Assembly: GCA_944392205.1 (NCBI GenBank)
Contig: CALXVV010000001.1
Location: forward strand, 1 to 53,751
Source: an uncultured Alphaproteobacteria bacterium
Lineage (GTDB): Bacteria > Pseudomonadota > Alphaproteobacteria > RF32 > CAG-239
DNA: 53,751 bases
Direction: 5' to 3'
The notes under the pieces were generated by a model, which saw nothing but the letters and a program-made list of their open reading frames with translations, was not told the DNA's origin and ran no database searches. Made by a program: the position numbers and the translations under genes. Positions 18,178 through 25,829 of this stretch are shown piece after piece. Every line of letters starts with the position of its first letter. The stretch's first letter is position 1.

Positions 18178-19768
18178 TATCATATCTTCAACCTTATTGC
18201 CGGGAGTAGTTGTTTCAGGAAGCGAGAAGCCGAGTGTGGCACTGCCGGAGCAATTGCCGCAAGGGGTGAAACCCGGTGATGTTTTGATGTTGGAGATATT
18301 GAGCCAAACCGATACTTTCAAAAGCGGCGATTTGGTAGAGATGGTGTTGCAAGGACAAGGAAAAGAGGAGAGCCTGATAAACATCAAACTGCAAACCCCG
18401 CTAAAGCTGGAAGGCCAAGCGGGAGAACCACGGGTAGTGGCAGCCAAAGTCATGGCAGACGGAAGCTTGCAGTTGTTGCCGGCCAAGGCGCAAGCAGGAC
18501 AAACAGAGCAGACAACGCAAACAATCCGGTCGCAAAATCTGATCACAAATAACATCACCAACAAATTGCCACAAGCCGAGTTTCAGCCGATAAAAGTTTT
18601 GCCTGCGGTTGAAAATCTGATGTCTGAGCTTGAGTTTCCATTGCCCTTAAAAGAGGCGGTGATAAGAGAGCTGCCGCCGGCAGAGATTATGGTAGCCCTA
18701 AAAGGCCTCGGGCAGGGAGATATCTTGGATAAGAGCATTTTGGAGCCATTGAAGGAGATATTGCGGCAAATGCCGGAGGCCGCCGCCAAACCCCAAGAGC
18801 TAAAAGGCCTGGTGCAGGATTTGGCCCAAACCATCAAAAATTTGAGCGGCAAGAGTTTTGAGGCCCAAATATCCACGCAGCAACAACAAAGCACCGCCAC
18901 GGTTTTTGAATCTCCTTTGGGCAAAATTTGGAGCGAGCAGCCGCTAAAGCTGCCGGCAGATACGATTTTGCAGCTGGAAGTGAAAAATACGCAAGTATCT
19001 GAGCCGATGTCTTGGTTGAAAGGTTTTGCGGAAGATATTGCAAAACTCTTGCCGGCCAAAGAGTTTGCAAGGATAGAGCCGGAGGTTTTGCTCAAAGCCA
19101 TGCAAACAAAAAATGATAGGTTTCAAGGCTTGTTGAAGGTTTTGGAGCCGCTGGTAGCAAAAGGCAATGAGGTAAGTAACCAAACGGCAGCGGCTGTTTT
19201 GCAAAAGCTTCCGGGCATGAAAGCGGATGTACTGCAAAATATGCACGGGCTTTATCGGGCGGCAGTGCAAAAAGACAGCAAACTATGGCTGGGAGATGTC
19301 TTAAGCCAGCAGATAACGACAGAAACCCCCAAAGGAGCGGAAACGATAGCTAGGCTTGATAGCTTTGTCTCGTCACTGGTGCGGGAGACGCCGCAGTGGC
19401 GGATTATAGAGCTTCCGTTTTTTGACGCTCAGATGTTGCAGCCCTTGCAAATAGCGCTGAAAAAGGAGCCCGAGGAAGAAAAGAAGAAGCAGGCAAAATC
19501 GCAAGGCATCAGGTTTGTGGTTAATACGGAGTTTACCAAATTGGGCGCTTTTCAGTTTGATGGTTTTTCGGTTGCGGAAAAAAGGCGTTTTGATTTGGTT
19601 ATCCGCACCTCTTTGCCGCAAGCTGAAGATTTTTGTGCGGCAATAATGAATTTGTTTAAGAAATCTTTACACGATGTTGATTATAATGGCACCATTAAGA
19701 TAAATCAGAGAGAGGCTTTCATTAAAGTAGAGAGCGCAGAAGCCACAAGAGAGGGAATGTATGTCTGA
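18170..19768 (+). CDS. FliK-like protein of the flagellar operon
   Basis: The protein has 532 residues. I do not recognise it with certainty. The N-terminal part (about 15-105) looks like a small beta-rich domain (VKPGDVLMLEILSQTD...). The middle is helical and Gln-rich. The C-terminal part (about 420-525) reads like a Flg_hook-related fold: an aromatic W.IIELPFFDAQMLQPLQI lead, then FVVNTEFTKLGAFQFDG, parallel to the L.PE.LG.iev core of FliK. It overlaps flhG by eight bases and the J-domain gene by eight bases, so it is translationally coupled. It may be a second ruler-like or export-related protein. It has no signal peptide. Confidence 0.6.
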   Translation: MDNIISSTLLPGVVVSGSEKPSVALPEQLPQGVKPGDVLMLEILSQTDTFKSGDLVEMVLQGQGKEESLINIKLQTPLKLEGQAGEPRVVAAKVMADGSLQLLPAKAQAGQTEQTTQTIRSQNLITNNITNKLPQAEFQPIKVLPAVENLMSELEFPLPLKEAVIRELPPAEIMVALKGLGQGDILDKSILEPLKEILRQMPEAAAKPQELKGLVQDLAQTIKNLSGKSFEAQISTQQQQSTATVFESPLGKIWSEQPLKLPADTILQLEVKNTQVSEPMSWLKGFAEDIAKLLPAKEFARIEPEVLLKAMQTKNDRFQGLLKVLEPLVAKGNEVSNQTAAAVLQKLPGMKADVLQNMHGLYRAAVQKDSKLWLGDVLSQQITTETPKGAETIARLDSFVSSLVRETPQWRIIELPFFDAQMLQPLQIALKKEPEEEKKKQAKSQGIRFVVNTEFTKLGAFQFDGFSVAEKRRFDLVIRTSLPQAEDFCAAIMNLFKKSLHDVDYNGTIKINQREAFIKVESAEATREGMYV

Positions 19769-20891
19769 CGCACTGGGCTATTACCGCATATTAGAGGTTT
19801 ATGAGGATACAAATGCGGAAATCATCAAGAAAAATTATCGCGACTTGGCAAAAAAATGGCACCCGGACCACAACACAGCCGAAGATGCCATAGAGAAATT
19901 TCAACTTCTGGCCAAGGCATACGAGGTTTTGAGCGATGAAGAGAGCCGCTTGTATTATGATTTGCTCTCAGAGGTTTATAGTGAAAATAATTATCCCGAG
20001 CTTGAAAATATCCGAGCCTATGACGAGGGCAATACGGGAATAAGGGCGCTATGGCTCAATAAGGTTCGGGGAATGATTTGGAAATATAGAGCCGAAAGAG
20101 AGTTAAAAATTTGCGGATTCCGGCAGGCTCTGCAGGTGAGAATGTTGGGCAGCTTGGAGAATTGGTTGTTGGGTTGGTGGCACCCGAAAGCTTTTTTGAA
20201 AAACATAAAAGTTTTGGCAGAAGATTGGAAATCACCTTTATCAGAGCAAGAAAGTCTGAGAATATTGGTGCACAATGTTGTGGCCTATCAGCTGCAGGGC
20301 AAGCCTGATTTGGCGGTTGCTTCAGCCATCCAGGCTTTGGACTACGCCGGAGAAAGGCTAAAAGGATTGTTGCAGGGCTATATCCGCAGCCAAAAATTGC
20401 GCGTAAGCCGCCCACGGCCATGGAATTTGGCGGCCTTGAGAGCGGTGCAGCTGATTGTGCCGGTGGTGATTGTGGCGGCGGCCTTGGTTCCGTTTGGCAG
20501 CGGCTATATGAGCGAGAGCGAGCTCTGGAATTGGTTTTCCAAAAAACAAGAGATAGATTACTACCAAGAGGTTCGCTTCGGCGGTGAGAGCAGAAGTGTT
20601 GATGACGTGGTTGTCGGCAAGATTTTGAGCATTCCGGTAGACAAGAGCGATATCTCAAAGCTATACCATTTGCAAACGGCAGCCAAGGTAATGTATGGCC
20701 CCGGCGAAGACTTTGATGTCTTAAAAGAGCTGCCGGCGCAAACAACGGTGCGCCTAACCGGCAAAACGCCTGACAACGCCTGGTCTCGGGTGATGATAGA
20801 CAACGGCGAGATGGGCTTTGTACGGGGCGAGGTCCTGGAACAAGGAATTGGGGCCGAGATTCCCTACGGAAGCGAGATTTTCCGCCAATAA
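19761..20891 (+). CDS. Membrane protein with J domain and SH3-like domain
   Basis: The 376 residues start with a J domain (about 5-70) with the catalytic HPD at 34-36 (KKWHPDHN), which should stimulate a DnaK-type chaperone. A helical middle is followed by a transmembrane helix (about 231-250, VQLIVPVVIVAAALVPF) and a C-terminal SH3-like segment (about 305-365, VMYGPGEDFDVLKEL, WSRVMIDNGEMGFV), which resembles periplasmic bacterial SH3 domains. So the J domain would be cytoplasmic and the SH3 part periplasmic. It is the last gene of the flagellar run, coupled to the upstream gene. A role in flagellar assembly is an inference from position. Confidence 0.82.
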   Translation: MSDALGYYRILEVYEDTNAEIIKKNYRDLAKKWHPDHNTAEDAIEKFQLLAKAYEVLSDEESRLYYDLLSEVYSENNYPELENIRAYDEGNTGIRALWLNKVRGMIWKYRAERELKICGFRQALQVRMLGSLENWLLGWWHPKAFLKNIKVLAEDWKSPLSEQESLRILVHNVVAYQLQGKPDLAVASAIQALDYAGERLKGLLQGYIRSQKLRVSRPRPWNLAALRAVQLIVPVVIVAAALVPFGSGYMSESELWNWFSKKQEIDYYQEVRFGGESRSVDDVVVGKILSIPVDKSDISKLYHLQTAAKVMYGPGEDFDVLKELPAQTTVRLTGKTPDNAWSRVMIDNGEMGFVRGEVLEQGIGAEIPYGSEIFRQ

Positions 20892-20925
20892 AATAGGGTG
20901 TTAGTGTTTTTGTCAAATTTTGTGC

Positions 20926-20954
20926 TTGATTTGTGTTAGAATTTATGCTATAAG
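20926..20954 (+). promoter_or_regulatory. Sigma-70 promoter, 21055 gene
   Basis: TTGATT (20926-20931), a 17-base spacer ending in TGC, and TATAAG (20949-20954) form a good extended -10 promoter. Transcription should start near 20962, giving a leader of about 93 bases. Confidence 0.72.
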
Positions 20955-20966
20955 GGCAGAACACAA

Positions 20967-21016
20967 ACAGCTATTATTGTGGAGTTTTTATAAAATTTCC
21001 TGATCCACAGGGCTGT
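20967..21016 (+). promoter_or_regulatory. Hairpin in the 5' leader of the 21055 gene
   Basis: ACAGC (20967-20971) pairs with GCTGT (21012-21016), and inside it TGTGGA (20978-20983) pairs with TCCACA (21004-21009). The structure starts at the predicted 5' end of the mRNA. No riboswitch family is recognised. It could stabilise the message. Confidence 0.45.
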
Positions 21017-21054
21017 ACATCAAAAACTAAAAAATAACTTAAAAACAAAAAATT

Positions 21055-22152
21055 ATGATGACTATGAACAGACCGTTTGAAGAGATTTTGCAGAGGTTTC
21101 CGGACCTGCTCACTGTTGGTATGGAAATGCAGGTAACTGTTATTCCATCATCTGGTGATGAAATCCGCGTAAAAACTTTGGGCGGGTGTTTCGGCACTTT
21201 GGTTTCGGAATATGAATTTCCGGTGGGTACCCTCATCACTGTGACGGTGAAGGAGATTGTTGGTTGGAGGCCCGTTTTTGAGCCCACTCAGGAATGGCTG
21301 ATGACCAGAACACCCCAAAAAGGGCGTGTGGTATTCTCCACACCTTTAGGTGTCGTCATTGAGTTGGCGGAAAATGTTTACGCCGTTTACCAACCAGCGC
21401 AAGGACTTTCTGAAGAACTGCAAGCAACCCTCAAAGAAGGTCGAGAGGTTGAGGTGCGTGGTCTTACTAAAACGAGCGAGGGCACCTATGAGGCGCAGAC
21501 GCTTAATGTGATTCCCGAGGCTGAGAAACCTCAACCGAAAGACCCCATGGCTCCCTGGGATGAGAAAAAAATCACCGATGTTGTTGCCCAAGGCTCGCGC
21601 AAGGTGCTTGGCCAAGCAAAACTTGGTAAAGTCATCACCGTCGATGTGACTGGCTCAAAAGCAGCGCAAATGAGTAAGGGCGGTATGGTGACGCTCCGAG
21701 AGGGCTATTTCCCGCGAGGTATTGCAAGAGCCTTCGTCCGCGTGGTGTTTATTCCGCAGGACGGGCAGCCTCAAGTAGAATTCGTGAAAGCGGATAACCC
21801 CAAGCCTGAGAAACCCGCCCCCAAGGCATTCGTCGCCAAGGCAGAAGATCCAACGGCCGTCGGCTATCGCAACGATGAGGTCGTACAGAAAGCCCGGGAA
21901 AATGGCTCTCTGTGGTTTGCAGGTCCCAACCAAATGTATAAGCTTGGGACGAACTACCGGGTGAAGATGGAGGATAACGTCCCTACGTTTGAGGACAAGG
22001 CTTACCCAGCCTTTACCTTCAACGTCATCATCGACGATCGCTGCCAAGAGCACATCGCCGATGGTGAGGAAGTTATCTGCCGTGTAAACCATATTTCGCG
22101 GCAGAGTCAAACTTCCTTCACCTTCAATGTCTCTGTATTGAAGGTGTTATAA
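21055..22152 (+). CDS. Unrecognised protein, possible OB-fold repeats
   Basis: The protein has 365 residues and I do not recognise it. Three or four beta-rich modules of about 60-70 residues seem to repeat (about 18-80, 85-150, 195-255, 285-365), with a pattern like GMEMQVTVIP... / KGRVVFSTPLGVVIEL / LGKVITVDVTGSKAAQMSKGG that resembles S1/OB folds; Pro/Lys/Glu linkers join them. No Shine-Dalgarno precedes either possible start (21055 or MNRPF at 21064); the leader is simply A-rich. Its codons are richer in G/C at third positions than its neighbours. Own promoter and terminator. A nucleic-acid-binding role and horizontal origin are inferences. Confidence 0.75.
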   Translation: MMTMNRPFEEILQRFPDLLTVGMEMQVTVIPSSGDEIRVKTLGGCFGTLVSEYEFPVGTLITVTVKEIVGWRPVFEPTQEWLMTRTPQKGRVVFSTPLGVVIELAENVYAVYQPAQGLSEELQATLKEGREVEVRGLTKTSEGTYEAQTLNVIPEAEKPQPKDPMAPWDEKKITDVVAQGSRKVLGQAKLGKVITVDVTGSKAAQMSKGGMVTLREGYFPRGIARAFVRVVFIPQDGQPQVEFVKADNPKPEKPAPKAFVAKAEDPTAVGYRNDEVVQKARENGSLWFAGPNQMYKLGTNYRVKMEDNVPTFEDKAYPAFTFNVIIDDRCQEHIADGEEVICRVNHISRQSQTSFTFNVSVLKVL

Positions 22153-22167
22153 GGAATAGGGTATGAA

Positions 22168-22207
22168 ACAAAGAAGCACTCTTTAAAGGAGTGCTTCTTT
22201 GTTTTTT
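22168..22207. terminator. Bidirectional terminator between convergent genes
   Basis: ACAAAGAAGCACTC (22168-22181) pairs with GAGTGCTTCTTTGT (22189-22202), then a T run. The minus-strand stop codon of the YmdB-like gene (22206-22208) lies at its edge. Confidence 0.85.
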
Positions 22208-22991
22208 ACAAAAGATGAATTTGTTCTATTTTTGCCGCCAGTCCGGTTGCGTCATCCGTTTCAATAAACGTTCCCCACAATTCGCCCATGCCATTGAGCG
22301 GCACCAGCTTGGTTCCGCTGTAGCGGCGGCAGAGCCTGTCTATCGGTGCTTGGGTTTCAAAGCCGATAACGCCGCTATAATCCCCGCACATTCCGGCATC
22401 TGTCTGATAAGCGGTGCCTTTGGGCAAAATCATGGTGTCGCTGGTCGGCACATGAGTATGAGAGCCAATAACTGCAGATACTCTGCCATCCAGATAATGC
22501 GCAAAAGAAATTTTTTCAGCCGTGGCCTCGGCGTGAATATCAACAAAAATGGCATCGATATTGCGCCCAAGCGTATAAGCTTTGAGGAGCTTGTCCATAG
22601 CTTGCGCCGGGCAGTCAACCGCTTCCATAAACAAACGTCCCACCACTTCAACCACCAAAATCTTTTTTCCGTTTACAAATTCAATCTCCCTGGCTCCGGT
22701 TCCCGGAAGATTTTCAGGATAGTTGAGCGGGCGGACAATTTTTTTGCATTCGTCCAAAAAAGGAATAATCTCGCGCTGGTTCCAAACATGGTCACCGGTT
22801 ACAATCGCGCCGACGCCTTTCTCCAACAAATCGCGGCAAATGCCGGGCGTCACGCCAAAACCATGGGCGGCATTGTCGGTGTTGGTAATCAAGATATCAA
22901 AGTTATAAAGTTCTTTCAGCTTGGCAATATTGTTAAAGACAGCTTCTCTGCCGGGGCGGCCGACCATATCGCCGGTATAGATGATTCGCAA
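22206..22991 (-). CDS. YmdB-family metallophosphoesterase
   Basis: The 261 residues match the YmdB/TIGR00282 family, which hydrolyses 2',3'-cyclic nucleotides with a di-iron centre. Seen are the N-terminal RIIYTGDMVGRPGRE, a family-type D..AAHGFGVT segment, GDHVWNQREI, and the metal-binding GSHTHVPTSD with TDAGMCGDY. Two positions deviate from the commonest forms: NTDNA in place of N.ENA and GDHVW in place of GNH.W. The upstream (5') neighbour is the likely 6S RNA. A folate cyclo-ligase gene that often sits between them in related bacteria is absent. Confidence 0.9.
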   Translation of the reverse strand: MRIIYTGDMVGRPGREAVFNNIAKLKELYNFDILITNTDNAAHGFGVTPGICRDLLEKGVGAIVTGDHVWNQREIIPFLDECKKIVRPLNYPENLPGTGAREIEFVNGKKILVVEVVGRLFMEAVDCPAQAMDKLLKAYTLGRNIDAIFVDIHAEATAEKISFAHYLDGRVSAVIGSHTHVPTSDTMILPKGTAYQTDAGMCGDYSGVIGFETQAPIDRLCRRYSGTKLVPLNGMGELWGTFIETDDATGLAAKIEQIHLL

Positions 22992-23037
22992 AACGGATTC
23001 CTTTTGTTGTTAAAGATGAACACTAAGTTTTTTCTAA

Positions 23038-23068
23038 AAGAAAACTCCGTTGAAGTCAACGGAGTTTT
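23038..23068 (-). terminator. Terminator after 6S RNA
   Basis: AAAACTCCGTTGA / TCAACGGAGTTTT (about 23041-23068) is a perfect stem with a 2-base centre and A/T flanks. On the minus strand it ends the zapA-6S transcript. Confidence 0.8.
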
Positions 23069-23071
23069 CCC

Positions 23072-23235
23072 AAAGTTTCAGAAACCGTTTAGCCGTATGG
23101 ATACATTCTTATCGAACCGCTTATGACCAAGTGGGCGCCATATAAATAAACCACGATTTATTCAGAGACAGCTCCCTAAAAAATAATGTTGGCTCGGAAG
23201 ATCTGCGGAAATACGCACTACGCAGTTTCTTTATG
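23072..23235 (-). ncRNA. ssrS: Likely 6S RNA
   Basis: This 160-base minus-strand segment lies between zapA and a terminator, the standard place for 6S RNA in proteobacteria. In RNA sense it contains GAGCCAAC followed by TTTTAGGGAGC and later TGGCGCCCAC, which resemble conserved parts of alphaproteobacterial 6S. The ends can pair (GAAACTG near the 5' side with CGGTTTC near the 3' side). 6S RNA mimics an open promoter and holds sigma-70 RNA polymerase in stationary phase. Exact ends are estimated; a covariance search would settle it. Confidence 0.72.
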
Positions 23236-23243
23236 CCACAAGG

Positions 23244-23579
23244 CTACAACAAATTTAATTGAGATGCAAGCAAAATCAACGAATTATTTAAAGAATTTAT
23301 CTGCTTTGCAAGAGACTCGTCGGTTTCTTTGATTTGCTCAGGAGATATATTTTGCACCACCTGAGGCTGGTTTCCTTTTTTGAGCTCGGTGAGTTCATCA
23401 GCCAGCACCAAACCCACCATGGCAAGCAGCATGCTTTCATTAATTTGTTGGCTGCCGCCGGTCAACATTTTAGCCTTTTCATCCAAAATGTTTGCCAGTT
23501 GAATAATGCGGAGTTCTTGCCCGTCTTCACAGGCAACGGCATATTCACGAGAGTTAATTGTTATTGTTACCTGAGCCAT
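23244..23579 (-). CDS. zapA: Cell division protein ZapA
   Basis: ZapA bundles FtsZ filaments at the division ring. The 111 residues show the ZapA N-terminus (AQVTITINSREYAVACEDGQ), the helix LANILDEKAKMLTGG, and the dimer helix ESMLLAMVGLVLADELTEL. The family is usually 100-110 residues. GGAAG lies before the ATG. Its start overlaps the end of the coiled-coil gene by 26 bases, and the likely 6S RNA follows. Confidence 0.93.
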   Translation of the reverse strand: MAQVTITINSREYAVACEDGQELRIIQLANILDEKAKMLTGGSQQINESMLLAMVGLVLADELTELKKGNQPQVVQNISPEQIKETDESLAKQINSLNNSLILLASQLNLL

Positions 23580-23823
23580 TTTCTTCCAATACTTTATCTA
23601 TCTGTGAAATAATGTTATCCATGCGGGAGAGAACATCGGTTGATTTGGCTTGCAATTGAGCCAAAGCGGATTCTTTTTGTTTGAGTTGGTCATCCAAGGA
23701 CTGCTGCCGATTTTTGAGCTCTTCTTGCTTGGCCTTGAGGGCTGCATGCAAGCTGGCAACCGTAGCACTCAAGTCTGCCAAGGCTTGGCCGGTCATCGGC
23801 AATTCAAAATTTTTGCTCTCCAT
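23554..23823 (-). CDS. Small coiled-coil protein upstream of zapA
   Basis: The 89-residue protein starts at ATG 23823 (MESKNFELP) with AAAGAGAAAA upstream. Nearly all of residues 15-80 is predicted coiled coil (LHAALKAKQEELKNRQQSLD), and the tail is Asn/Gly-rich. It resembles DUF4164-type or ZapB-like proteins that sit before zapA in alphaproteobacteria, and so may help anchor the Z-ring. It overlaps zapA by 26 bases, so the two are co-translated. The exact family is a guess. Confidence 0.78.
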   Translation of the reverse strand: MESKNFELPMTGQALADLSATVASLHAALKAKQEELKNRQQSLDDQLKQKESALAQLQAKSTDVLSRMDNIISQIDKVLEENGSGNNNN

Positions 23824-23904
23824 TGCAAATTTTCTCTTTCTAAATTCAAAATATTCTCTTATATTTACGGATATAATAAACAACTAAGCAGGTTTTACAA
23901 GCAA

Positions 23905-24414
23905 ATGCCTCAGATTATCCTCAAAATTAACACAGTTAACGATAAAATTTATGATTCAGAAAATATCTGTTGCTATTTGGCAGATGCCTCTTTGCCGGAG
24001 AATTCTTTGCAAAAAATAAAAAACTCCGGAAAGTTGTTGTTACTTTTCGGGGATAAGGCTGCAGAGAAGTTAAAACCGCTTGATGCCGATGGCGTCGTTG
24101 TTTGGACAGATTCTAAAAAGCCGATAAAAGCTCAGATTCGCCCTCTTCGTGAAAAAATAGGAGCAAAAAAAGCCTTAGGTGTAGTCATTGCCGCCACCAG
24201 GCATGAGGCAATGCTTGCCTCCGAGGCCGAGCCGGAGTTTGTGGCTTTTCGCCTGGAAAATAGAGGCCAAGAGGCAGATGTCATCAAGTGGTATAACGAG
24301 CTTTTTTTGATTCAGTCAGCCATTGATTTGAGCAGTGGTTTGCAAGATATCAAAGGCCTTGATGTTGATTTTGTGATAATAAATTCATCAGACTATGACG
24401 ATTTTAGTTGCTAA
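23905..24414 (+). CDS. ThiE/TenI-like protein, probably not a full enzyme
   Basis: The 169 residues start at ATG 23905; a longer frame would run back into the divergent coiled-coil gene. The pattern KLLLLFGDKAAEKLKPLDADGVVVW, then a GVVIAATRHEAMLASE stretch and PEFVAFRLE follows half of a thiamine-phosphate synthase (TIM-barrel) fold: substrate loop, GADGVH-like strand, and the EA..A...DYV.FG helix-strand. Catalytic and phosphate-binding residues of ThiE are not evident, and the protein is shorter than ThiE (about 210). It may be a diverged relative with another role. It lies upstream of efp. Confidence 0.55.
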   Translation: MPQIILKINTVNDKIYDSENICCYLADASLPENSLQKIKNSGKLLLLFGDKAAEKLKPLDADGVVVWTDSKKPIKAQIRPLREKIGAKKALGVVIAATRHEAMLASEAEPEFVAFRLENRGQEADVIKWYNELFLIQSAIDLSSGLQDIKGLDVDFVIINSSDYDDFSC

Positions 24415-24415
24415 A

Positions 24416-24440
24416 TGGCAAAGTTTATATTAGTTTGCCA
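24416..24440. repeat. Inverted repeat before efp
   Basis: TGGCAAA (24416-24422) is inverted as TTTGCCA (24434-24440), two bases after the upstream stop codon and 34 bases before efp. It may be a hairpin or an operator; no T tract follows. Confidence 0.45.
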
Positions 24441-24473
24441 AGTAATTAAAAAGAAAAGATAAGGAGAAAAATA

Positions 24474-25037
24474 ATGAAACAACAAGCAGGTTCAATTCGT
24501 ATCGGTTGGGTTATTGAGTACAAAAACAAACCCTGGACAGTCACCAAAACCAACTTTGTAAAACCCGGCAAAGGCGGCGCTTTTATGCAGGTTGAGATGA
24601 AATCCGTTGAGGAAGGCACCAAAACCAATGAGCGCTTCCGCACAGAAGACATGGTTGAAAAAATGATGGTTGAAACCAAAGACTGCCAGTTTTTGTTTGA
24701 AGATTCAAACGGTTTGAACTTCATGGAGAATGAGACCTTTGAGCAATTTTCAATGCCTTCGGACATTTTGGGCGATTCTCGTCCGTTCCTAACCGATGGT
24801 ATGCAGGTCAAAGCCAGCGTAATAGACGGCAAACCGATATCAATAGAACTGCCGTTGCAGGTCATTTGCACCGTTACTGAGACCGAGCCGGTTATCAAAG
24901 GCCAGACCGTATCTTCATCATACAAACCGGCCATTTTGGACAACGGCGTTCGCACCACCGTTCCGCCGTTTGTTGGCACCGGTGATAAAATCGTCGTCGC
25001 CACGGCCGATGCATCTTATGTAGAGAGAGCTAAATAA
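24474..25037 (+). CDS. efp: Elongation factor P
   Basis: EF-P rescues ribosomes stalled at proline runs. The 187 residues match the usual length. Three beta domains are visible, with the tRNA-contacting loop PGKGGAF carrying K33, the residue that is lysylated in EpmA-type bacteria (arginine in the rhamnosylated type). A clear SD (AAGGAGAAA) precedes the ATG. The next gene overlaps its stop by one base (TAATG). Confidence 0.97.
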   Translation: MKQQAGSIRIGWVIEYKNKPWTVTKTNFVKPGKGGAFMQVEMKSVEEGTKTNERFRTEDMVEKMMVETKDCQFLFEDSNGLNFMENETFEQFSMPSDILGDSRPFLTDGMQVKASVIDGKPISIELPLQVICTVTETEPVIKGQTVSSSYKPAILDNGVRTTVPPFVGTGDKIVVATADASYVERAK

Positions 25038-25801
25038 TGTCATATATTTCGACTAACTTAAATTTTTTAATTGGCGCGGTCAAAAAAGTCGGCAATTCGC
25101 TCACCCGTGATTTTAACGAGATTGAGCAGTTGCAGACATCGCTTCGCGGTCATAAGGAGTTTGCCAAGGCGGCCTTTGAGCGGATGAGCAAAGCCCTCAA
25201 GGTTGAACTGCAAAAAGGGCATCCGGACTATGCCTTCATCAGCGGCCGCGAGCCGTTGCCGGCAGGCCCGTGTTTTGCGATTGCGCCATTGGACGGCAGC
25301 TTGAATTTTATGCACGGAATTCCGTATTTTGCGGTTTCTGTTGCCGTTATTAATAACGAGCATGTTACTTCCGGTGTAATCTACAACCCGGCCACGTCTG
25401 ATTTATATTTTGCCGAGAAAGGCAGCGGAGCCTTCAAAGAGGGCTATCGCAACCATGAGCGCTTGCGTGTATCAGCCCGTAAAGATTTGCCGGAGGCCTT
25501 GCTTGGCGCCAATAATTCTGCTTTGGCAGATTCGGTTGCCGGTGTTCGTTTGAGTGGCTGCTTGAGTTTGGATTTGGCCGCGGTTGCATCAGGCAAATTA
25601 GATGTATTGGTCAGCAGCGAAAATCCGGTGGAGACATATGCCGCAGGGCTTTTGCTGGTAAAAGAGGCCGGTGGATATGTCTATGAATACAACCAAAAAG
25701 ACATCAGAACCGATGATGAGGCATCTGTTTTGGCAAGCGGCAGTTTAATTGCCGGCAACCCGGAACTCGGTCCCAAACTGTTTGCATTATTGCACAAATA
25801 G
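25037..25801 (+). CDS. Inositol monophosphatase-like protein with altered metal site
   Basis: The 254 residues follow the inositol monophosphatase/SuhB fold: a helical N-terminus, APLDGSLNFMHGIPYFAVSVAV, YNPATSDLYFAEKGSGAF and a C-terminal AAGLLLVKEAGG. Three metal-binding positions differ from the family: the first Asp of DPLDG is Ala, the acidic EE before it reads SGRE, and the WD before AAG reads VE. Hence activity is doubtful, and a structural or regulatory role is possible. Its ATG overlaps the efp stop (TAATG), so the two are co-translated. Confidence 0.85.
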   Translation: MSYISTNLNFLIGAVKKVGNSLTRDFNEIEQLQTSLRGHKEFAKAAFERMSKALKVELQKGHPDYAFISGREPLPAGPCFAIAPLDGSLNFMHGIPYFAVSVAVINNEHVTSGVIYNPATSDLYFAEKGSGAFKEGYRNHERLRVSARKDLPEALLGANNSALADSVAGVRLSGCLSLDLAAVASGKLDVLVSSENPVETYAAGLLLVKEAGGYVYEYNQKDIRTDDEASVLASGSLIAGNPELGPKLFALLHK

Positions 25802-25829
25802 GAAACAAAAAGAGGGGAGGCTTTTGAGA

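Noticed and set aside
20056..20964. 302-residue Pro/Arg/Ser-rich minus-strand frame
   Set aside because: It is antisense to the J-domain gene and its composition reflects that strand; it begins in the promoter region of the next gene.
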